A stretch of DNA of 64,000 nucleotides from Clostridia bacterium (GTDB lineage: Bacteria; Bacillota; Clostridia; Oscillospirales; Acutalibacteraceae): positions 1 through 64,000 of the forward strand of contig JAFQKF010000033.1 in assembly GCA_017397105.1 (NCBI GenBank). Direction: 5' to 3'. The translations under genes were made by a program, and so were the position numbers. Below, in pieces: positions 50,938-61,774 of the stretch (positions are counted from its first letter, which is position 1; each line of letters opens with the position of its first letter). The notes under the pieces are model-generated. The model worked only from the letters and a program-made list of their open reading frames with translations, ran no database searches and was not told the DNA's origin.

Positions 50938-52032
50938 CTATTCAAGCAAAAGCCTTGATATAACGGCGTTCGAAAGTAAAAAACCGTTTCTTGTAAGGCT
51001 GATACTGTCTTTGTTTATCTGCACAAGTCCTTGTTTTTCAAGGGCTTGTGCTTTTTTTATTATACTGTCGGGCACGGGAAATCCGAATCTTTCATTTGTT
51101 TTACTCAAGCTCAGCCCCTCGCTCAGCCTCAAAGCAAGCATGGCGTATTCTTCGAAGTCACCGCCTTCACCGTCGGCTACGGGTGATGCACCGCCGAGGA
51201 AACCGTCAAGACTTCTTTCGTAATAAAAACGCTTGCCGTTAATAAAGGAGTGGGCGGCAGGTCCGATGCCGAGATATTCTTCGCAATGCCAGTATTTCAA
51301 GTTGTGGCGGCTTTCATAGCCCTTGTAAGCAAAGTTTGAGATTTCATATTGATACATTGAATGCTTTTCAGCAAGCTCACAGCAACGCAGATATAAATCG
51401 CACACTTCGTCCTCATCAGGCAGAGAGAGCTTGCCTCTGATGTTGTGATACGGGGTGTCGGGTTCGATTTTCAGCATATATGCGCTCACGTGCTTTGCGC
51501 CGAGAGATACGCACAAATCAAAGGATTCCTCAAGGCTTTGCATTGTCTGCGAAGAAATTCCGAGCATGAGGTCAAGGGAGATGTTGGTTATGCCTGCGCT
51601 TTGCGCTCTTCTGACTGCTCTTTCGGCATCCTTTGCGCCGGCACGTCTGCCGAGAAATTGCCTTTCTCTGTCGTTACCCGATTGCAGACCGAGTGAGATG
51701 CGGTTTACTCCGCATTCGGCAAGCTTTTCAAAATCAAAGCGGCCGGATTCTGAGCCTGTGTCGGAGGGGTTGCACTCCACGGTGATTTCAGCGCCGCTCT
51801 TTATATTTATATCATTTAATATTCTGCCGATTCTTTCGGGCATAAGAAGTGACGGTGTGCCGCCGCCGAAATAGACGGTGTCAAACGTGAGGTGATTCTT
51901 TTCTTTTAAAACCGAGCAGATTTTTTCAGTGTACCGTTCAAGGAGCGAATCTGTTGGAGATACCGAATAAAAATCGCAGTACGGGCATTTGCCGTTACAG
52001 AACGGAACGTGGATATACAGCCCTTTCGGCAT
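50938..52032 (-). CDS. hemW: Radical SAM heme chaperone HemW (coproporphyrinogen-oxidase-like)
   Basis: A 364-residue radical SAM protein with the cluster motif FCNGKCPYCDF (Cys12, 16, 19). YFGGGTPSLL and TVECNPSD follow the core, then NRISLGLQSGNDRE, and a C-terminal HemN-like wing domain ends the protein. Lack of the extra N-terminal residues of true HemN points to HemW, which inserts heme into targets rather than making it. Start with AGAGGTGAG. It is 66 bases after lepA. Confidence 0.92.
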   Translation of the reverse strand: MPKGLYIHVPFCNGKCPYCDFYSVSPTDSLLERYTEKICSVLKEKNHLTFDTVYFGGGTPSLLMPERIGRILNDINIKSGAEITVECNPSDTGSESGRFDFEKLAECGVNRISLGLQSGNDRERQFLGRRAGAKDAERAVRRAQSAGITNISLDLMLGISSQTMQSLEESFDLCVSLGAKHVSAYMLKIEPDTPYHNIRGKLSLPDEDEVCDLYLRCCELAEKHSMYQYEISNFAYKGYESRHNLKYWHCEEYLGIGPAAHSFINGKRFYYERSLDGFLGGASPVADGEGGDFEEYAMLALRLSEGLSLSKTNERFGFPVPDSIIKKAQALEKQGLVQINKDSISLTRNGFLLSNAVISRLLLE

Positions 52033-52049
52033 TTTCTCACCTCTTTTGC

Positions 52050-52092
52050 AAATAAATCAGACCGCAAAATACTCTTCTGATTTTACGGTCTG
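52050..52092 (-). terminator. Terminator between lepA and hemW
   Basis: Stem CAGACCGCAAAAT/ATTTTACGGTCTG (one wobble) and a loop of about 9 bases, followed on the minus strand by ATTTATTTG. Confidence 0.75.
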
Positions 52093-52098
52093 TGATTT

Positions 52099-53913
52099 TT
52101 AGTTATTATCGTCCAGCTTAAGAACAGCCATGAATGCCTCCTGAGGCACTTCTACGCTGCCGAAGGAACGCATACGCTTTTTACCTTCCTTCTGCTTTTC
52201 AAGCAGCTTTTTCTTTCTGGTAATATCGCCGCCGTAGCACTTGGCAAGAACGTCCTTGCGCATAGCCTTTATTGTTTCTCTTGCTATGATTTTGCCGCCG
52301 ATTGCCACCTGAACGGGAATTTCAAACATCTGCCTCGGAATGTTATCCTTAAGCTTTTCGGCGATTTTACGGGCCTTGCCGTAAGCCATATCCGAGTGGA
52401 TGATGAATGAAAGGGCGTCGATTATATCGCCGTTAAGCAATACGTCAAGCTTGACGAGGTTGGAGCGGCGGTAATCGCAGATTTCATAGTCAAAGGAAGC
52501 ATAGCCTTTTGTTCTTGATTTGAGGGAATCAAAGAAATCGTAGATGATTTCGTTGAGGGGTAATTCGTAAAGGATATCAACTCTGTCAGAGGTGATGTAA
52601 TCCATACCCTTGAATATTCCTCTCCTTGACTGGCAAAGGTCCATGATTGTGCCGACGTATTCACTGGGTGAATAGATGTGAGCTTTTGTGAAGGGCTCTT
52701 CGCAGTAATCAATGTTGGCAGGGCTCGGATAGTGGGTGGGGTTATCGATTTCAAGCACGGAGCCGTCGGTAAGATAAATTTTGTAGATAACGCTGGGGAT
52801 GGTGGTGACGAGATCGAGACCGTACTCTCTTTCCAGACGCTCCTGAATTATTTCAAGGTGGAGCAGACCGAGGAAGCCGCAGCGGAAGCCGAAGCCCAGA
52901 GCGCCCGAGGTTTCGGGCTCAAAGGAGAGAGCGGCATCGTTGAGGCGAAGCTTTTCGAGTGCATCCCTGAGCGCTTCATAATCGTTACCGTCGGCAGGAT
53001 AAACGCCGCAGAAAACCATGGGAAGCACCTTGCGGTAGCCGGGAAGAGGCTCTTTTGCAGGGTTGGCGGTGGTTGTTACCGTATCGCCTACCTTTGCATC
53101 CCTTACGGTTTTGATTGAAGCGGTTATATAACCAACCTCACCTGCGGTGAGTTCTGCTGCAGGCTCAAGGGATTGCGCTCTCATGTAGCCTACTTCAACT
53201 ACGGTGAATTCGGCGCCCGTAGCCATCATTCTCATGGTGTCGCCTGCTTTGATTTTGCCTTCCATAACTCTTACGTAAACGATAACGCCTCTGTAACTGT
53301 CATAAACGGAATCAAAAATCAGAGCCCTGAGGGGCAGGGCGTCATCACCCTTGGGGGCAGGGATATCGGCAACGATGCGTTCAAGCACCTGCTCTACGTT
53401 AAGTCCTGTTTTTGCGGAAACGTGAGGAGCGTTGGAGCAGTCAAGTCCTATAACGTCCTCGATTTCGTTTGCAACTCTCTCGGGCATGGCGGAGGGCAGG
53501 TCCACCTTGTTGATAACGGGAACAAGCTCCAGATCGTGGTCAAGGGCAAGGTAGGTGTTTGCAAGAGTCTGAGCTTCAACACCCTGAGTGGAGTCAACAA
53601 CAAGAATTGCGCCTTCGCACGCCGCAAGTGAGCGGGAAACCTCGTAGTTGAAGTCAACGTGACCGGGAGTGTCGATGAGGTTGAGGATGTAATCCTCACC
53701 GTCGGATGCGGTGTAATTGAGTTTTACGGCATGGGCCTTTATGGTGATGCCTCTTTCTCTTTCAAGGTCCATATCGTCGAGAATCTGTGAGGTCATTTCT
53801 CTTTTTGAAACGGAGTTTGTAATCTCCAGCAGACGGTCGGCAAGGGTGGACTTGCCGTGGTCTATATGAGCAATTATTGAAAAATTGCGGATTTTATCCT
53901 TGGAAACAGCCAA
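52099..53913 (-). CDS. lepA: Elongation factor 4 (LepA), TTG start
   Basis: A 604-residue translational GTPase acting on stalled or mis-translocated ribosomes. G1 [10 protein letters not shown] (about 15-24), G2 RGITIK, G3 DTPGHVDF, G4 NKVD; the C-terminal LepA-specific domain ends in [15 protein letters not shown]. The start codon is TTG at 53913, 8 bases after AAGGAG; no in-frame ATG fits. It sits 12 bases after rhaA, so expression may be tied to the rhamnose genes. Confidence 0.96.
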   Translation of the reverse strand: MAVSKDKIRNFSIIAHIDHGKSTLADRLLEITNSVSKREMTSQILDDMDLERERGITIKAHAVKLNYTASDGEDYILNLIDTPGHVDFNYEVSRSLAACEGAILVVDSTQGVEAQTLANTYLALDHDLELVPVINKVDLPSAMPERVANEIEDVIGLDCSNAPHVSAKTGLNVEQVLERIVADIPAPKGDDALPLRALIFDSVYDSYRGVIVYVRVMEGKIKAGDTMRMMATGAEFTVVEVGYMRAQSLEPAAELTAGEVGYITASIKTVRDAKVGDTVTTTANPAKEPLPGYRKVLPMVFCGVYPADGNDYEALRDALEKLRLNDAALSFEPETSGALGFGFRCGFLGLLHLEIIQERLEREYGLDLVTTIPSVIYKIYLTDGSVLEIDNPTHYPSPANIDYCEEPFTKAHIYSPSEYVGTIMDLCQSRRGIFKGMDYITSDRVDILYELPLNEIIYDFFDSLKSRTKGYASFDYEICDYRRSNLVKLDVLLNGDIIDALSFIIHSDMAYGKARKIAEKLKDNIPRQMFEIPVQVAIGGKIIARETIKAMRKDVLAKCYGGDITRKKKLLEKQKEGKKRMRSFGSVEVPQEAFMAVLKLDDNN

Positions 53914-53925
53914 TTTTTTTACTCC

Positions 53926-55167
53926 TTACCTTAATGAAAGAACTTCTTTTTCGTATTTGTCAATTTCGGCTACCCAGCCTTCTCTTACGGGTACGCCTGC
54001 GCGCTTGCATACTTCATCCCAAACGATGGTGTAGGGGTAGAATTTATACTCTTCGCTCATTGCAAGCATATGAGTGAAATCGCCGCTGTCCTGATAAGCT
54101 TTAAGCTGCTCGTGGGGAAGAAGAAGGGCGAAAAGCAGAGCCTTCTGCATATTGCGTACGCCTGTTACCCATGCGGCAACACGGTTGATGCTTGCATCAA
54201 AATAGTCGAGGCCGATGATAACCTTATCAAGTGCGTTGCAGCGGACGATTTCTTTTGCAATCTCCTTGAGTTCATCGTCGAAAACAACTACGTGGTCACT
54301 GTCCCAGCGTACGCCTCTGGTTACGTGGAGGGCAACCTTATCGTAGAAAGCGAGCATTGATGGGATTTTGTCGGAAACCACCTCTGTGGGGTGATAATGG
54401 CCGTTATCAAGCAGGCATACAGCCTTGCCTGTGGCGGCATAGTTGAGATAGAATTCGTGTGAGCCTACGGTGTAGGATTCAACACCTATTCCGAAAACCT
54501 TTGATTCTACGGTGTCAACAAGATACTTTGAATCGATTTCTTCGCTGAGGATTTCGTCAAGAGCTGCCTTGAGACGGAGTCTGGGGCCGAAACGGTCAGC
54601 AGGAACTTCTTTGTATCCGTCGGGAATCCAGATGTTGTTTACGCAGGTAATGCCGAGCTCTTTGCCGAAGTATTCGCCTACTTTACGCATTGCCTTGCAG
54701 TGGTCAATCCAGAAGCGGCGCACTTTTTCATCGGGGTGGGAGAGGGTAAGACCGTCATCTGCCATGGGGTGTGAGAAAAGAGTGGGGTTGATATCGAGGC
54801 CGAGATTCCTTGCCTTTGCGAATTCTACCCACTTTTCAAAATGCTTGGGCTCAAGCTTATCCCTTGAAACGGGCTCATCTGTGATTGCATAGGATGCGTG
54901 GAGATTGATTTTGTGGATGCCGGGAACGAGGGAAAGAAGCTTGTCAATATCAGCCATAAGCTCTTCTGCATTTCTTGCCTTGCCGGGATAATTGCCGGTT
55001 GCCTGAATGCCGCCCGAAAGCTCGCTTGCTCCTTCAAAGCCGTTTACGTCATCGCCCTGCCAGCAGTGAATGGAAATTCTTGTGGCGAGAAGCTTTTCGA
55101 TTGCCGCCTCAGTGTCAATGCCTATTGCTGCATACTGCTGTTTTGCATATTCATAAATTTCACTCAT
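53926..55167 (-). CDS. rhaA: L-rhamnose isomerase
   Basis: A 413-residue manganese TIM-barrel enzyme converting L-rhamnose to L-rhamnulose. Motifs: [17 protein letters not shown] near the N terminus, [25 protein letters not shown] (metal Asp and His), [13 protein letters not shown], and [11 protein letters not shown]. The length fits the RhaA family. It follows the GPH symporter by 33 bases. No rhamnulokinase or aldolase lies in the window. Confidence 0.95.
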   Translation of the reverse strand: MSEIYEYAKQQYAAIGIDTEAAIEKLLATRISIHCWQGDDVNGFEGASELSGGIQATGNYPGKARNAEELMADIDKLLSLVPGIHKINLHASYAITDEPVSRDKLEPKHFEKWVEFAKARNLGLDINPTLFSHPMADDGLTLSHPDEKVRRFWIDHCKAMRKVGEYFGKELGITCVNNIWIPDGYKEVPADRFGPRLRLKAALDEILSEEIDSKYLVDTVESKVFGIGVESYTVGSHEFYLNYAATGKAVCLLDNGHYHPTEVVSDKIPSMLAFYDKVALHVTRGVRWDSDHVVVFDDELKEIAKEIVRCNALDKVIIGLDYFDASINRVAAWVTGVRNMQKALLFALLLPHEQLKAYQDSGDFTHMLAMSEEYKFYPYTIVWDEVCKRAGVPVREGWVAEIDKYEKEVLSLR

Positions 55168-55200
55168 GGTAATTTTCCTTTCATGTATTATGTTTAAGTT

Positions 55201-56760
55201 TTACTGTACACTTTCAAGTGAGCGCTGATGCTCGGGCTTGCCTATCCACATATCCTCCCATCGCTGACCTGCGATGCGTTCAATGCGTTTTTTCTCTTTT
55301 TCATCAAGATTGCAAGACCCCGTCTGCCGTTTTTCGGCAATAGCTTGTTTGATTGTTTCGTGATCTTTTTTCGTCATGGTGTATCTTATAATAAAGAAAA
55401 GGGAAATTGCGGTGAATACTGCGGGGAGATAGCAGAAGTTAAGCTTTAATCCGAATACCGAGCGTGCGGTCTGCAGAGCGTAAGCCTGCTTTGAAGTATC
55501 GTATCCGAAGAATTTGAGCGAGAAGCCCATCAATCCCGAAACGAAGGAATTGATTGTTTTCTTGACGAAAGAATTAAACGTTGAAATTACGCCTTCCCTG
55601 CGTCTGCCTGTGATAAGCTCGTCAACGTCGGTAATATCGGGCTGAATGTTGTTTATAACAAATCCGGGGCCGGAGAAACCGAAGTTATAAAGAATTGCCG
55701 CAAGGTAGATTATGAACGTCGGAGTGGTAGGTGAAACAAAAGCGTTCATAAGCAGACCCGTCATCATAAGGGGTGCGAGAGTAAGACCCGATAAACGTTT
55801 GCCCTTATATCGGATGAGCAGATAATTGAACGGCGCACCTGAGAATTCCGCAACGCCTGCAATTACGTTGAGGATGTTGAAAACGCTGTATCTTTCCGCA
55901 ATGCTTATAATAAAATATTGGTCGGAGTAGGAGTAAAAGCTCTTTGCAAACCCGTAGAAAAGATTGATGAAAAAATACTCCCTGAAAGCTTTGTTGCGGA
56001 AAACCTGAACGTATTCGTTCACAAGATATCTGAAATCAAAAGGCTCGTTTTCCATTTCAAGCGAGCTTTCTTCTTTCGTCTTGAAGAAGCAGACTATGGG
56101 TGACCAGCAGAACCATAAGGCGAGAACTATACCGCAGAGCATGTATTTTGTTCTGTCATCAGGTGAGGGGTTATCCATATTGGTTCCGCCGAGCATCATG
56201 CCCATGAATGCAAAAGATGCAATCTGCCCCACGGAGTTGAAGGCATACTCGATTATTTTGTATTGAGTGCGTTCAAAATATTTCGGAGCAACCGTCGGCA
56301 GCATGGCTGTATGAGGGATGCTCATCATGGTGTAGCCTGTACTGTAAAGCAGGGATGAAAACAGATAGTATATAAACGTGAGCGACGGCCTGCCGAGTGA
56401 AGATATACCGAAGGATGACCATTTGGTAATATATGCAATAACAAAGGGCAGAATACCCCAGAGGAGATAACGGCGGTGTTTGCCGTATTTTGATTTGGTA
56501 CGGTCGGTTATGATACCCATGGCAACGTCCGTAACCGCATCAACAATGCCTGAAATCATGCCTATCATTCCGGCAGCCTCAACGCTGACTTTTTCAACAA
56601 AGGTGAGGAATTGCTGATGGTAGAGGTTTAACGGATAGCCTGCACCGCCGAGGGTGATGTTGGCGCAGTCATAGCCGAGCATGGGGCGAAGCACGTCGGA
56701 GGTTTTTCCCTCAATACCGAGTACGCCTTTTATCTTTTCGCCGAAGCCTTTATTGCCCAT
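55201..56760 (-). CDS. GPH-family sugar symporter (MFS), second copy
   Basis: A 519-residue 12-helix transporter. The loop motif GIVDAVTDVAMGIITDRTKSKYGKHRRY near residue 70 is the GPH signature, and the C-terminal half carries DITDVDELITGRRREGV. It is longer than the 45.8 kb copy through a charged C-terminal tail (KEKKRIERIAGQRWEDMW). The start at 56760 has AGGAGG upstream. The neighbouring rhaA suggests a rhamnose-type substrate. Confidence 0.9.
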   Translation of the reverse strand: MGNKGFGEKIKGVLGIEGKTSDVLRPMLGYDCANITLGGAGYPLNLYHQQFLTFVEKVSVEAAGMIGMISGIVDAVTDVAMGIITDRTKSKYGKHRRYLLWGILPFVIAYITKWSSFGISSLGRPSLTFIYYLFSSLLYSTGYTMMSIPHTAMLPTVAPKYFERTQYKIIEYAFNSVGQIASFAFMGMMLGGTNMDNPSPDDRTKYMLCGIVLALWFCWSPIVCFFKTKEESSLEMENEPFDFRYLVNEYVQVFRNKAFREYFFINLFYGFAKSFYSYSDQYFIISIAERYSVFNILNVIAGVAEFSGAPFNYLLIRYKGKRLSGLTLAPLMMTGLLMNAFVSPTTPTFIIYLAAILYNFGFSGPGFVINNIQPDITDVDELITGRRREGVISTFNSFVKKTINSFVSGLMGFSLKFFGYDTSKQAYALQTARSVFGLKLNFCYLPAVFTAISLFFIIRYTMTKKDHETIKQAIAEKRQTGSCNLDEKEKKRIERIAGQRWEDMWIGKPEHQRSLESVQ

Positions 56761-56800
56761 AAAGCACCTCCTGCAATATATTTTGAAATATATATAATTC

Positions 56801-56829
56801 ATATTATCAAATAATAGTGCCGAGGTCAA
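56801..56829 (-). promoter_or_regulatory. Promoter of the symporter-rhaA unit
   Basis: On the minus strand TTGACC (56824-56829), a 17-base spacer and TAATAT (56801-56806). Confidence 0.65.
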
Positions 56830-56896
56830 GAAAAAAGTATGGTACACGTTGGGCTTTTTTGTAAATTCTCTTCACAAACAATTTACAAATTTACTA

Positions 56897-56925
56897 TTGA
56901 CAAACAGCGCCGTTGGAGTTATAGT
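56897..56925 (+). promoter_or_regulatory. Sigma-A promoter of hrcA-grpE-dnaK-dnaJ
   Basis: Perfect TTGACA (56897-56902), 17-base spacer and TATAGT (56920-56925). The CIRCE element begins 11 bases downstream, around the transcription start. Confidence 0.88.
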
Positions 56926-56936
56926 ATGTATCGTAG

Positions 56937-56963
56937 TTAGCACTCTTGTACAAGGAGTGCTAA
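56937..56963 (+). promoter_or_regulatory. CIRCE operator (HrcA binding site)
   Basis: TTAGCACTC - 9 bases - GAGTGCTAA, a perfect match to the consensus. An extra direct half-site TTAGCACTT follows at 56966-56974. Confidence 0.97.
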
Positions 56964-57001
56964 AGTTAGCACTTAAACCGATAACAGAGGCAGGTGAAAC
57001 A

Positions 57002-58030
57002 ATGTCACAGCTGAGTGAAAGAAAAAAGATAATACTTGCAAGTGTTGTTGAGCATTTCATAAAAACGGGCGAGCCTATAGGTTCTAAAGAGCTTATAGCC
57101 AAAACCGGGCTGAGCGTTTCTTCGGCTACGGTGCGTAACGAAATGTCTGAGCTGTCGGCATTGGGATACCTTGACCAGCCTCACACCTCGGCAGGCAGAG
57201 TTCCCTCTGATAAGGGCTACAGATATTACGTTGATAACCTTATGCATCACAGAGAGGTTGATGAAATCAGCAAACGCATGATGCAGGCAGGTATAGCTTC
57301 CGCTCAGGGTGACCCTGAAAAGCTCATTGAGCACGCAAGCGAGGTGCTCTCGGAGCTTACGCACTATGCCGCTGTTTCCACAACCCCCGGCGGTGAATGC
57401 ACGGTGATACGAAGAATTGAGCTTGTGCCTGTAAGCACACGTTCGGCAATGCTTGTAATACTTACTTCAAACGGTATTCTCAAAAGCAGGCTTTGCAGGC
57501 TTGAAACTCCGCTTACCGCCAGAATATGCGAGAGCTTTTACAATATAGCTCAGTCAACTCTTGTGGGCAGGCAGGCAAGTGAAATCAGCGTTGCCTCAAT
57601 GCAGACAGTTGCGGCGTCACTCGGCTCGGACGTGCTTGCGATGTTCCCGATGTTGGCGGCGGTGTGTGAGCTTGCGCAGAGCACGGCGCAGATTCAGATT
57701 CTGCTTGAGGGGCAGTCAAATCTGCTTGCGAACAGCGAATACGGCGACAATGCTCTGGAGCTTATGAATTTCCTCAACAAGGAAGAGCCGCTTAACAGAG
57801 TTATAAGCAATTCAAAGGGAGAGCTTGATGTAACGATAGGTAATGAGAATATTTACCGTCAGCTTGAAAAATCAAGCGTAATCCTTGCAAAATACAGCGT
57901 AAGAGGTCAGGATGCAGGCTCTATAGGTCTTATAGGACCCAAAAGGATGGACTATGAAACGGTTATCCCGAACGTCCGTTATCTTACGGGGCTTGTGGGC
58001 AGACTTATCGAGCAGGCGCTTGAAGAATAG
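57002..58030 (+). CDS. hrcA: Heat-inducible repressor HrcA
   Basis: A 342-residue dimeric repressor of the groE and dnaK operons that binds CIRCE. The N-terminal winged helix starts MSQLSERKKIILASVVEHF and includes GSKELIAKTGLSVSSATVRN and the wing LGYLDQPHTSAGRVPSD. A GAF-like middle and the C-terminal IGLIGPKRMDYETVIPNVRY follow, which is the family hallmark. The ATG at 57002 is chosen for AGGTGA upstream; in-frame codons further up lie across the promoter and CIRCE. Confidence 0.96.
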   Translation: MSQLSERKKIILASVVEHFIKTGEPIGSKELIAKTGLSVSSATVRNEMSELSALGYLDQPHTSAGRVPSDKGYRYYVDNLMHHREVDEISKRMMQAGIASAQGDPEKLIEHASEVLSELTHYAAVSTTPGGECTVIRRIELVPVSTRSAMLVILTSNGILKSRLCRLETPLTARICESFYNIAQSTLVGRQASEISVASMQTVAASLGSDVLAMFPMLAAVCELAQSTAQIQILLEGQSNLLANSEYGDNALELMNFLNKEEPLNRVISNSKGELDVTIGNENIYRQLEKSSVILAKYSVRGQDAGSIGLIGPKRMDYETVIPNVRYLTGLVGRLIEQALEE

Positions 58031-58044
58031 AAAGGAAAGTTCAG

Positions 58045-58584
58045 ATGAAAAAGGAAGAAACAACCCCTTTGAAGGATTGGGAAGACGCTATGTCGGAGGA
58101 AGTAAAAAAGGAAACCAAGAAGGAAAAGAAAACAAAGAGCTCCGAAAAAGAGGCTCAGCTTGTCAAAGAGCTTGAAGAACAGAAGGATTTATATTTAAGA
58201 CTCCGCGCGGAATACGATAATTTCCGCAAGCGTTCACAGAAGGAAAAAGAGGATGCCCATACTCTTGCAAGAGCATCCGTTGTAAAAGAGATACTTCCCG
58301 TGCTTGATAATTTCGAACGTGCGGCAGGCAATACCAACGCAAGCTTTGAGGATTATCAGAAGGGCATGGAAATGATACAGATCCAGCTTATTGATACTCT
58401 TAAGAAAATCGGCGTTGAAACCTTCGGCGAAAGAGGCGAGGAGTTTGATCCCAATATGCACAACGCCGTTATGCATACGGAGGATGATTCTCTCGGTGAA
58501 AATACCGTTGCTCAGGTTTTCGCAAAGGGATATAAACTCGGTAACACAGTTATAAGATTTGCAGCAGTTCAGGTTGCAAACTGA
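58045..58584 (+). CDS. grpE: Nucleotide exchange factor GrpE
   Basis: A 179-residue co-chaperone that releases ADP from DnaK. A charged N terminus is followed by a long coiled coil (about 35-90, LYLRLRAEYDNFRKRSQKE) and the C-terminal beta domain (GVETFGERGEEFDPNMHNAV, GYKLGNTVIRFAAVQV). Shine-Dalgarno AAAGGAAAG. It follows hrcA by 14 bases. Confidence 0.96.
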   Translation: MKKEETTPLKDWEDAMSEEVKKETKKEKKTKSSEKEAQLVKELEEQKDLYLRLRAEYDNFRKRSQKEKEDAHTLARASVVKEILPVLDNFERAAGNTNASFEDYQKGMEMIQIQLIDTLKKIGVETFGERGEEFDPNMHNAVMHTEDDSLGENTVAQVFAKGYKLGNTVIRFAAVQVAN

Positions 58585-58626
58585 TTTTGTAAATAAAAAC
58601 TTTATTAAATATTGGAGGAAAAAATT

Positions 58627-60477
58627 ATGTCAAAGATGATCGGTATCGACCTTGGTACTACAAACTCATGCGTAGCCGTTATTGAAGGCGGCGAGCCTGT
58701 TGTTATAGCAAACGCAGAGGGCGCAAGAACTACTCCCTCAGTTGTAGCTTTCAGCAAAACAGGCGAAAGAATGGTAGGTCAGGTAGCAAAAAGACAGGCT
58801 ATCACAAACCCCGATAAGACCGTTGCTTCCATCAAAAGACAGATGGGCACCGATTATAAAGTAAGCATCAAGTATGATGACCATACCGATACTTACACTC
58901 CTCAGCAGATTTCCGCTATGATACTCCAGAAGCTCAAGACTGATGCAGAGGCATATCTCGGCGAAAAGGTAACAGAGGCTGTTATCACTGTTCCCGCTTA
59001 CTTTACCGATTCTCAGCGTCAGGCAACCAAGGATGCAGGTAAGATTGCAGGCCTTGAAGTAAAGAGAATCATCAATGAGCCCACAGCAGCTGCTCTTGCA
59101 TACGGCATTGATAAGGAAAACGACCAGAAAATCATGGTTTACGACCTTGGCGGCGGCACTTTCGACGTTTCCATTATCGAAATGGGTGACGGTGTTCAGG
59201 AGGTTCTTGCAACCGCAGGTAACAACCGCCTCGGCGGCGACGATTTCGACCAGAGAATCATCAACTGGATGGTTGAAGAATTCAAGAAGGAAAACGGAAT
59301 CGACCTCAGAAGCGAAAAGATGGCAATGCAGCGTCTTAAGGAAGAGGCTGAAAAGGCTAAGATTGAGCTTTCAGGCGTTACAAGTGCAAACATCAACCTT
59401 CCCTTCATCACCTCCGATATCTCCGGCGCAAAGCATCTTGAAATGACTCTTACAAGAGCTAAGTTCAATGAACTCACCGCAGACCTTGTTGAAGCAACAA
59501 TGGGTCCCGTTCGTCAGACTATTGCTGATTCCGGCCTTAAGGTTTCCGAAATCGATAAGGTTCTCATGGTTGGCGGTTCTTCAAGAATTCCCGCTGTTCA
59601 GGAAGCTGTTAAGAAGTTTACAGGCAAGGATCCCTTCAAGGGCATCAACCCCGATGAGTGCGTTGCAATCGGCGCAGCTCTTCAGGCAGGCGTTCTCGGC
59701 GGCGAAGTAACAGGTCTTCTTCTCCTTGACGTTACTCCTCTTTCACTCGGCATTGAAACAATGGGCGGTATCAATACCAGAATCATTGAAAGAAATACCA
59801 CTATCCCCGTAAAGAAGAGCCAGATTTTCTCCACTGCAGCTGATAATCAGCCTTCAGTTGAGGTTCACGTTCTTCAGGGCGAAAGAGAGTTTGCAAAGGA
59901 TAACAAGACTCTCGGCGTATTCCACCTTGACGGAATTCTTCCCGCACGCAGAGGCGTTCCTCAGATTGAAGTAACATTTGACATCGATGCCAACGGTATC
60001 GTTCACGTTTCCGCAAAGGATCTCGGCACAAACAAGGAGCAGTCAATTTCCATCACCGCTTCCAGCAATATGTCCAAGGAAGATATCGATAAGGCGGTTG
60101 CAGAGGCAGAGCGCTTTGCTCAGGAGGATAAGCTTCGCCGTGAAGAGGTTGATGCACGCAACGAAGCAGACCAGATGGTATATCAGTGCGAAAAGCTCAT
60201 GAGTGAAAACGGTGACAAGTTCTCCGAAGAAGATAAGAACGGCGTAAACGAAAAGGTTGAGGCTCTCAAGGAAGCTCTCAAGGGTGAGGATATCAACCTC
60301 ATCAAGAGCCGTAAGGATGAGCTTACCGCAAAGTTCTATGAAATCTCCGAGAAGCTTTACAAGGCTGCTGCTCCCGAAGGTGCACCCGAGGGCTTTGACC
60401 CCAACGCCGCAGCAGGCTATGACCCCAACGCAGGCTACACTCAGGCTGATTTCAATGACGTTCCTCCCGCTGATTAA
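58627..60477 (+). CDS. dnaK: Chaperone DnaK (Hsp70)
   Basis: A 616-residue Hsp70. The ATPase domain has [61 protein letters not shown] and [12 protein letters not shown]. The linker [19 protein letters not shown] leads into the peptide-binding beta sandwich and a helical lid ending DFNDVPPAD. The lid region is the shorter Gram-positive form. ATG at 58627 with TTGGAGGAAAA upstream; the TTG at 58612 is part of the leader. Confidence 0.98.
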   Translation: MSKMIGIDLGTTNSCVAVIEGGEPVVIANAEGARTTPSVVAFSKTGERMVGQVAKRQAITNPDKTVASIKRQMGTDYKVSIKYDDHTDTYTPQQISAMILQKLKTDAEAYLGEKVTEAVITVPAYFTDSQRQATKDAGKIAGLEVKRIINEPTAAALAYGIDKENDQKIMVYDLGGGTFDVSIIEMGDGVQEVLATAGNNRLGGDDFDQRIINWMVEEFKKENGIDLRSEKMAMQRLKEEAEKAKIELSGVTSANINLPFITSDISGAKHLEMTLTRAKFNELTADLVEATMGPVRQTIADSGLKVSEIDKVLMVGGSSRIPAVQEAVKKFTGKDPFKGINPDECVAIGAALQAGVLGGEVTGLLLLDVTPLSLGIETMGGINTRIIERNTTIPVKKSQIFSTAADNQPSVEVHVLQGEREFAKDNKTLGVFHLDGILPARRGVPQIEVTFDIDANGIVHVSAKDLGTNKEQSISITASSNMSKEDIDKAVAEAERFAQEDKLRREEVDARNEADQMVYQCEKLMSENGDKFSEEDKNGVNEKVEALKEALKGEDINLIKSRKDELTAKFYEISEKLYKAAAPEGAPEGFDPNAAAGYDPNAGYTQADFNDVPPAD

Positions 60478-60493
60478 TGATTTAAACGATTTT

Positions 60494-60552
60494 GCCGTGC
60501 AGGGCAGGGTGCCTGCTCTGTACGGTATAAGAGCTCCGTCTTAAACGGGGCT
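60494..60552 (+). other. Tandem hairpins in the dnaK-dnaJ gap
   Basis: Two stem-loops in a row: a 14-bp GC-rich stem with two non-Watson-Crick positions (60495-60508/60512-60525) and an 8-bp stem (60532-60539/60545-60552). Neither is followed by a T-run. They may be RNA processing or attenuation elements that keep DnaJ below DnaK. Confidence 0.6.
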
Positions 60553-60576
60553 TTAAGCCTGTTATAAGGAGATAAT

Positions 60577-61734
60577 ATGGCAGATAATAAAAGAGATTAT
60601 TACGAAGTCCTCGGCGTCAATAAGGGCGCAACGCAGGATGAAATAAAAAAAGCATACAGAAAAACAGCCAAAATGTATCACCCCGATTTGCATCCGGGCG
60701 ATGCCGAGGCCGAGGCAAAGTTCAAGGAGGCAAACGAGGCTTACGAGGTTTTGTCTGACGAAACGAAGAAAGCTCGTTATGACCAGTACGGCCACGCAGG
60801 CGTTGACCCTAACTTCGGTGCAGGCGGCGGCTTCGGCGGCGGTGCGGGCGGATTTGATTTTGATTTGGGTGACCTTTTCGGCAGTTTCTTCGGCGGCGGC
60901 TTCGGCGGTGGCGGCAGGCACGCCAATCCCAACGCCCCCAGAAGAGGCGACGACGTGCAGGCAAGGGTTACCGTTTCTTTTGAAGAGGCGGCAAAGGGCT
61001 GCAAGCGTGAGGTTGAGGTTACAAGAATCGAAACCTGCCCCGAATGCTCCGGCTCCGGCGCACAGAAGGGCTCAAGTCCCAAAACCTGCCCCGACTGCGG
61101 CGGCAGCGGCTACGTGAACGTTCAGCAGCGTTCACCTTTCGGTGTTGTTTCAACCACCAAGCCGTGCCAGAAGTGCGGCGGCAAGGGCAAGTTCAATGAG
61201 AATCCCTGCCAGAAGTGCAGAGGCGGCGGCAGGGTTTCCAAAAAGACCAGAATCGAGGTCAACATACCTGCAGGTATTGACGACAGGCAGATGTTCTCCG
61301 TAAGCGGAGCGGGTCACGTAGGCATCAACGGTGGACCGAGGGGAGATCTCAAGGTTGCTGTTTTTGTAAGACCGCATCCCTTCTTTGAGCGCGACGGGTA
61401 TAACGTATGGTGTGAATATACCATCAGCTATACTCAGGCGGCGCTCGGCGATACTATAAAGATCCCCACTCTTGACGGTAACGTTGAATTCCGTATTCCT
61501 GCCGGCACTCAGCCCGGTGAGGTCTTCTGCATGAGAGGCAGAGGAATTCAGATGATAAACAGCAAATCCAAGGGCGATCAGCTTGTAAGGATTGTTGTTG
61601 ACGTTCCCAAAAACCTTACCGACAGGCAGAAGCAGCTTCTTACCGAGCTTGAGGCAGAGCTCGGAGTCAAGAGAGGTGCACCTATCGGTTCGGGTGAAAA
61701 GAAGGGCGGATTCTTCGATAAATTCAAAAAATAA
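60577..61734 (+). CDS. dnaJ: Chaperone DnaJ (Hsp40)
   Basis: A 385-residue type I Hsp40 that stimulates DnaK ATPase. J-domain with His35-Pro36-Asp37; Gly/Phe-rich region (about 80-115); zinc region with four CxxCxGxG repeats ([32 protein letters not shown]); C-terminal substrate-binding domain with [13 protein letters not shown] and [18 protein letters not shown]. It closes the operon at the UUCG terminator. Confidence 0.97.
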   Translation: MADNKRDYYEVLGVNKGATQDEIKKAYRKTAKMYHPDLHPGDAEAEAKFKEANEAYEVLSDETKKARYDQYGHAGVDPNFGAGGGFGGGAGGFDFDLGDLFGSFFGGGFGGGGRHANPNAPRRGDDVQARVTVSFEEAAKGCKREVEVTRIETCPECSGSGAQKGSSPKTCPDCGGSGYVNVQQRSPFGVVSTTKPCQKCGGKGKFNENPCQKCRGGGRVSKKTRIEVNIPAGIDDRQMFSVSGAGHVGINGGPRGDLKVAVFVRPHPFFERDGYNVWCEYTISYTQAALGDTIKIPTLDGNVEFRIPAGTQPGEVFCMRGRGIQMINSKSKGDQLVRIVVDVPKNLTDRQKQLLTELEAELGVKRGAPIGSGEKKGGFFDKFKK

Positions 61735-61736
61735 TC

Positions 61737-61763
61737 AAACGGGCGGTTTCGACCGCCCGTTTT
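61737..61763 (+). terminator. Terminator after dnaJ with UUCG tetraloop
   Basis: An 11-bp stem AAACGGGCGGT/ACCGCCCGTTT capped by TTCG (61748-61751), followed by a short T-run. It lies 3 bases after the dnaJ stop. Confidence 0.85.
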
Positions 61764-61774
61764 CAGGTGATAGA

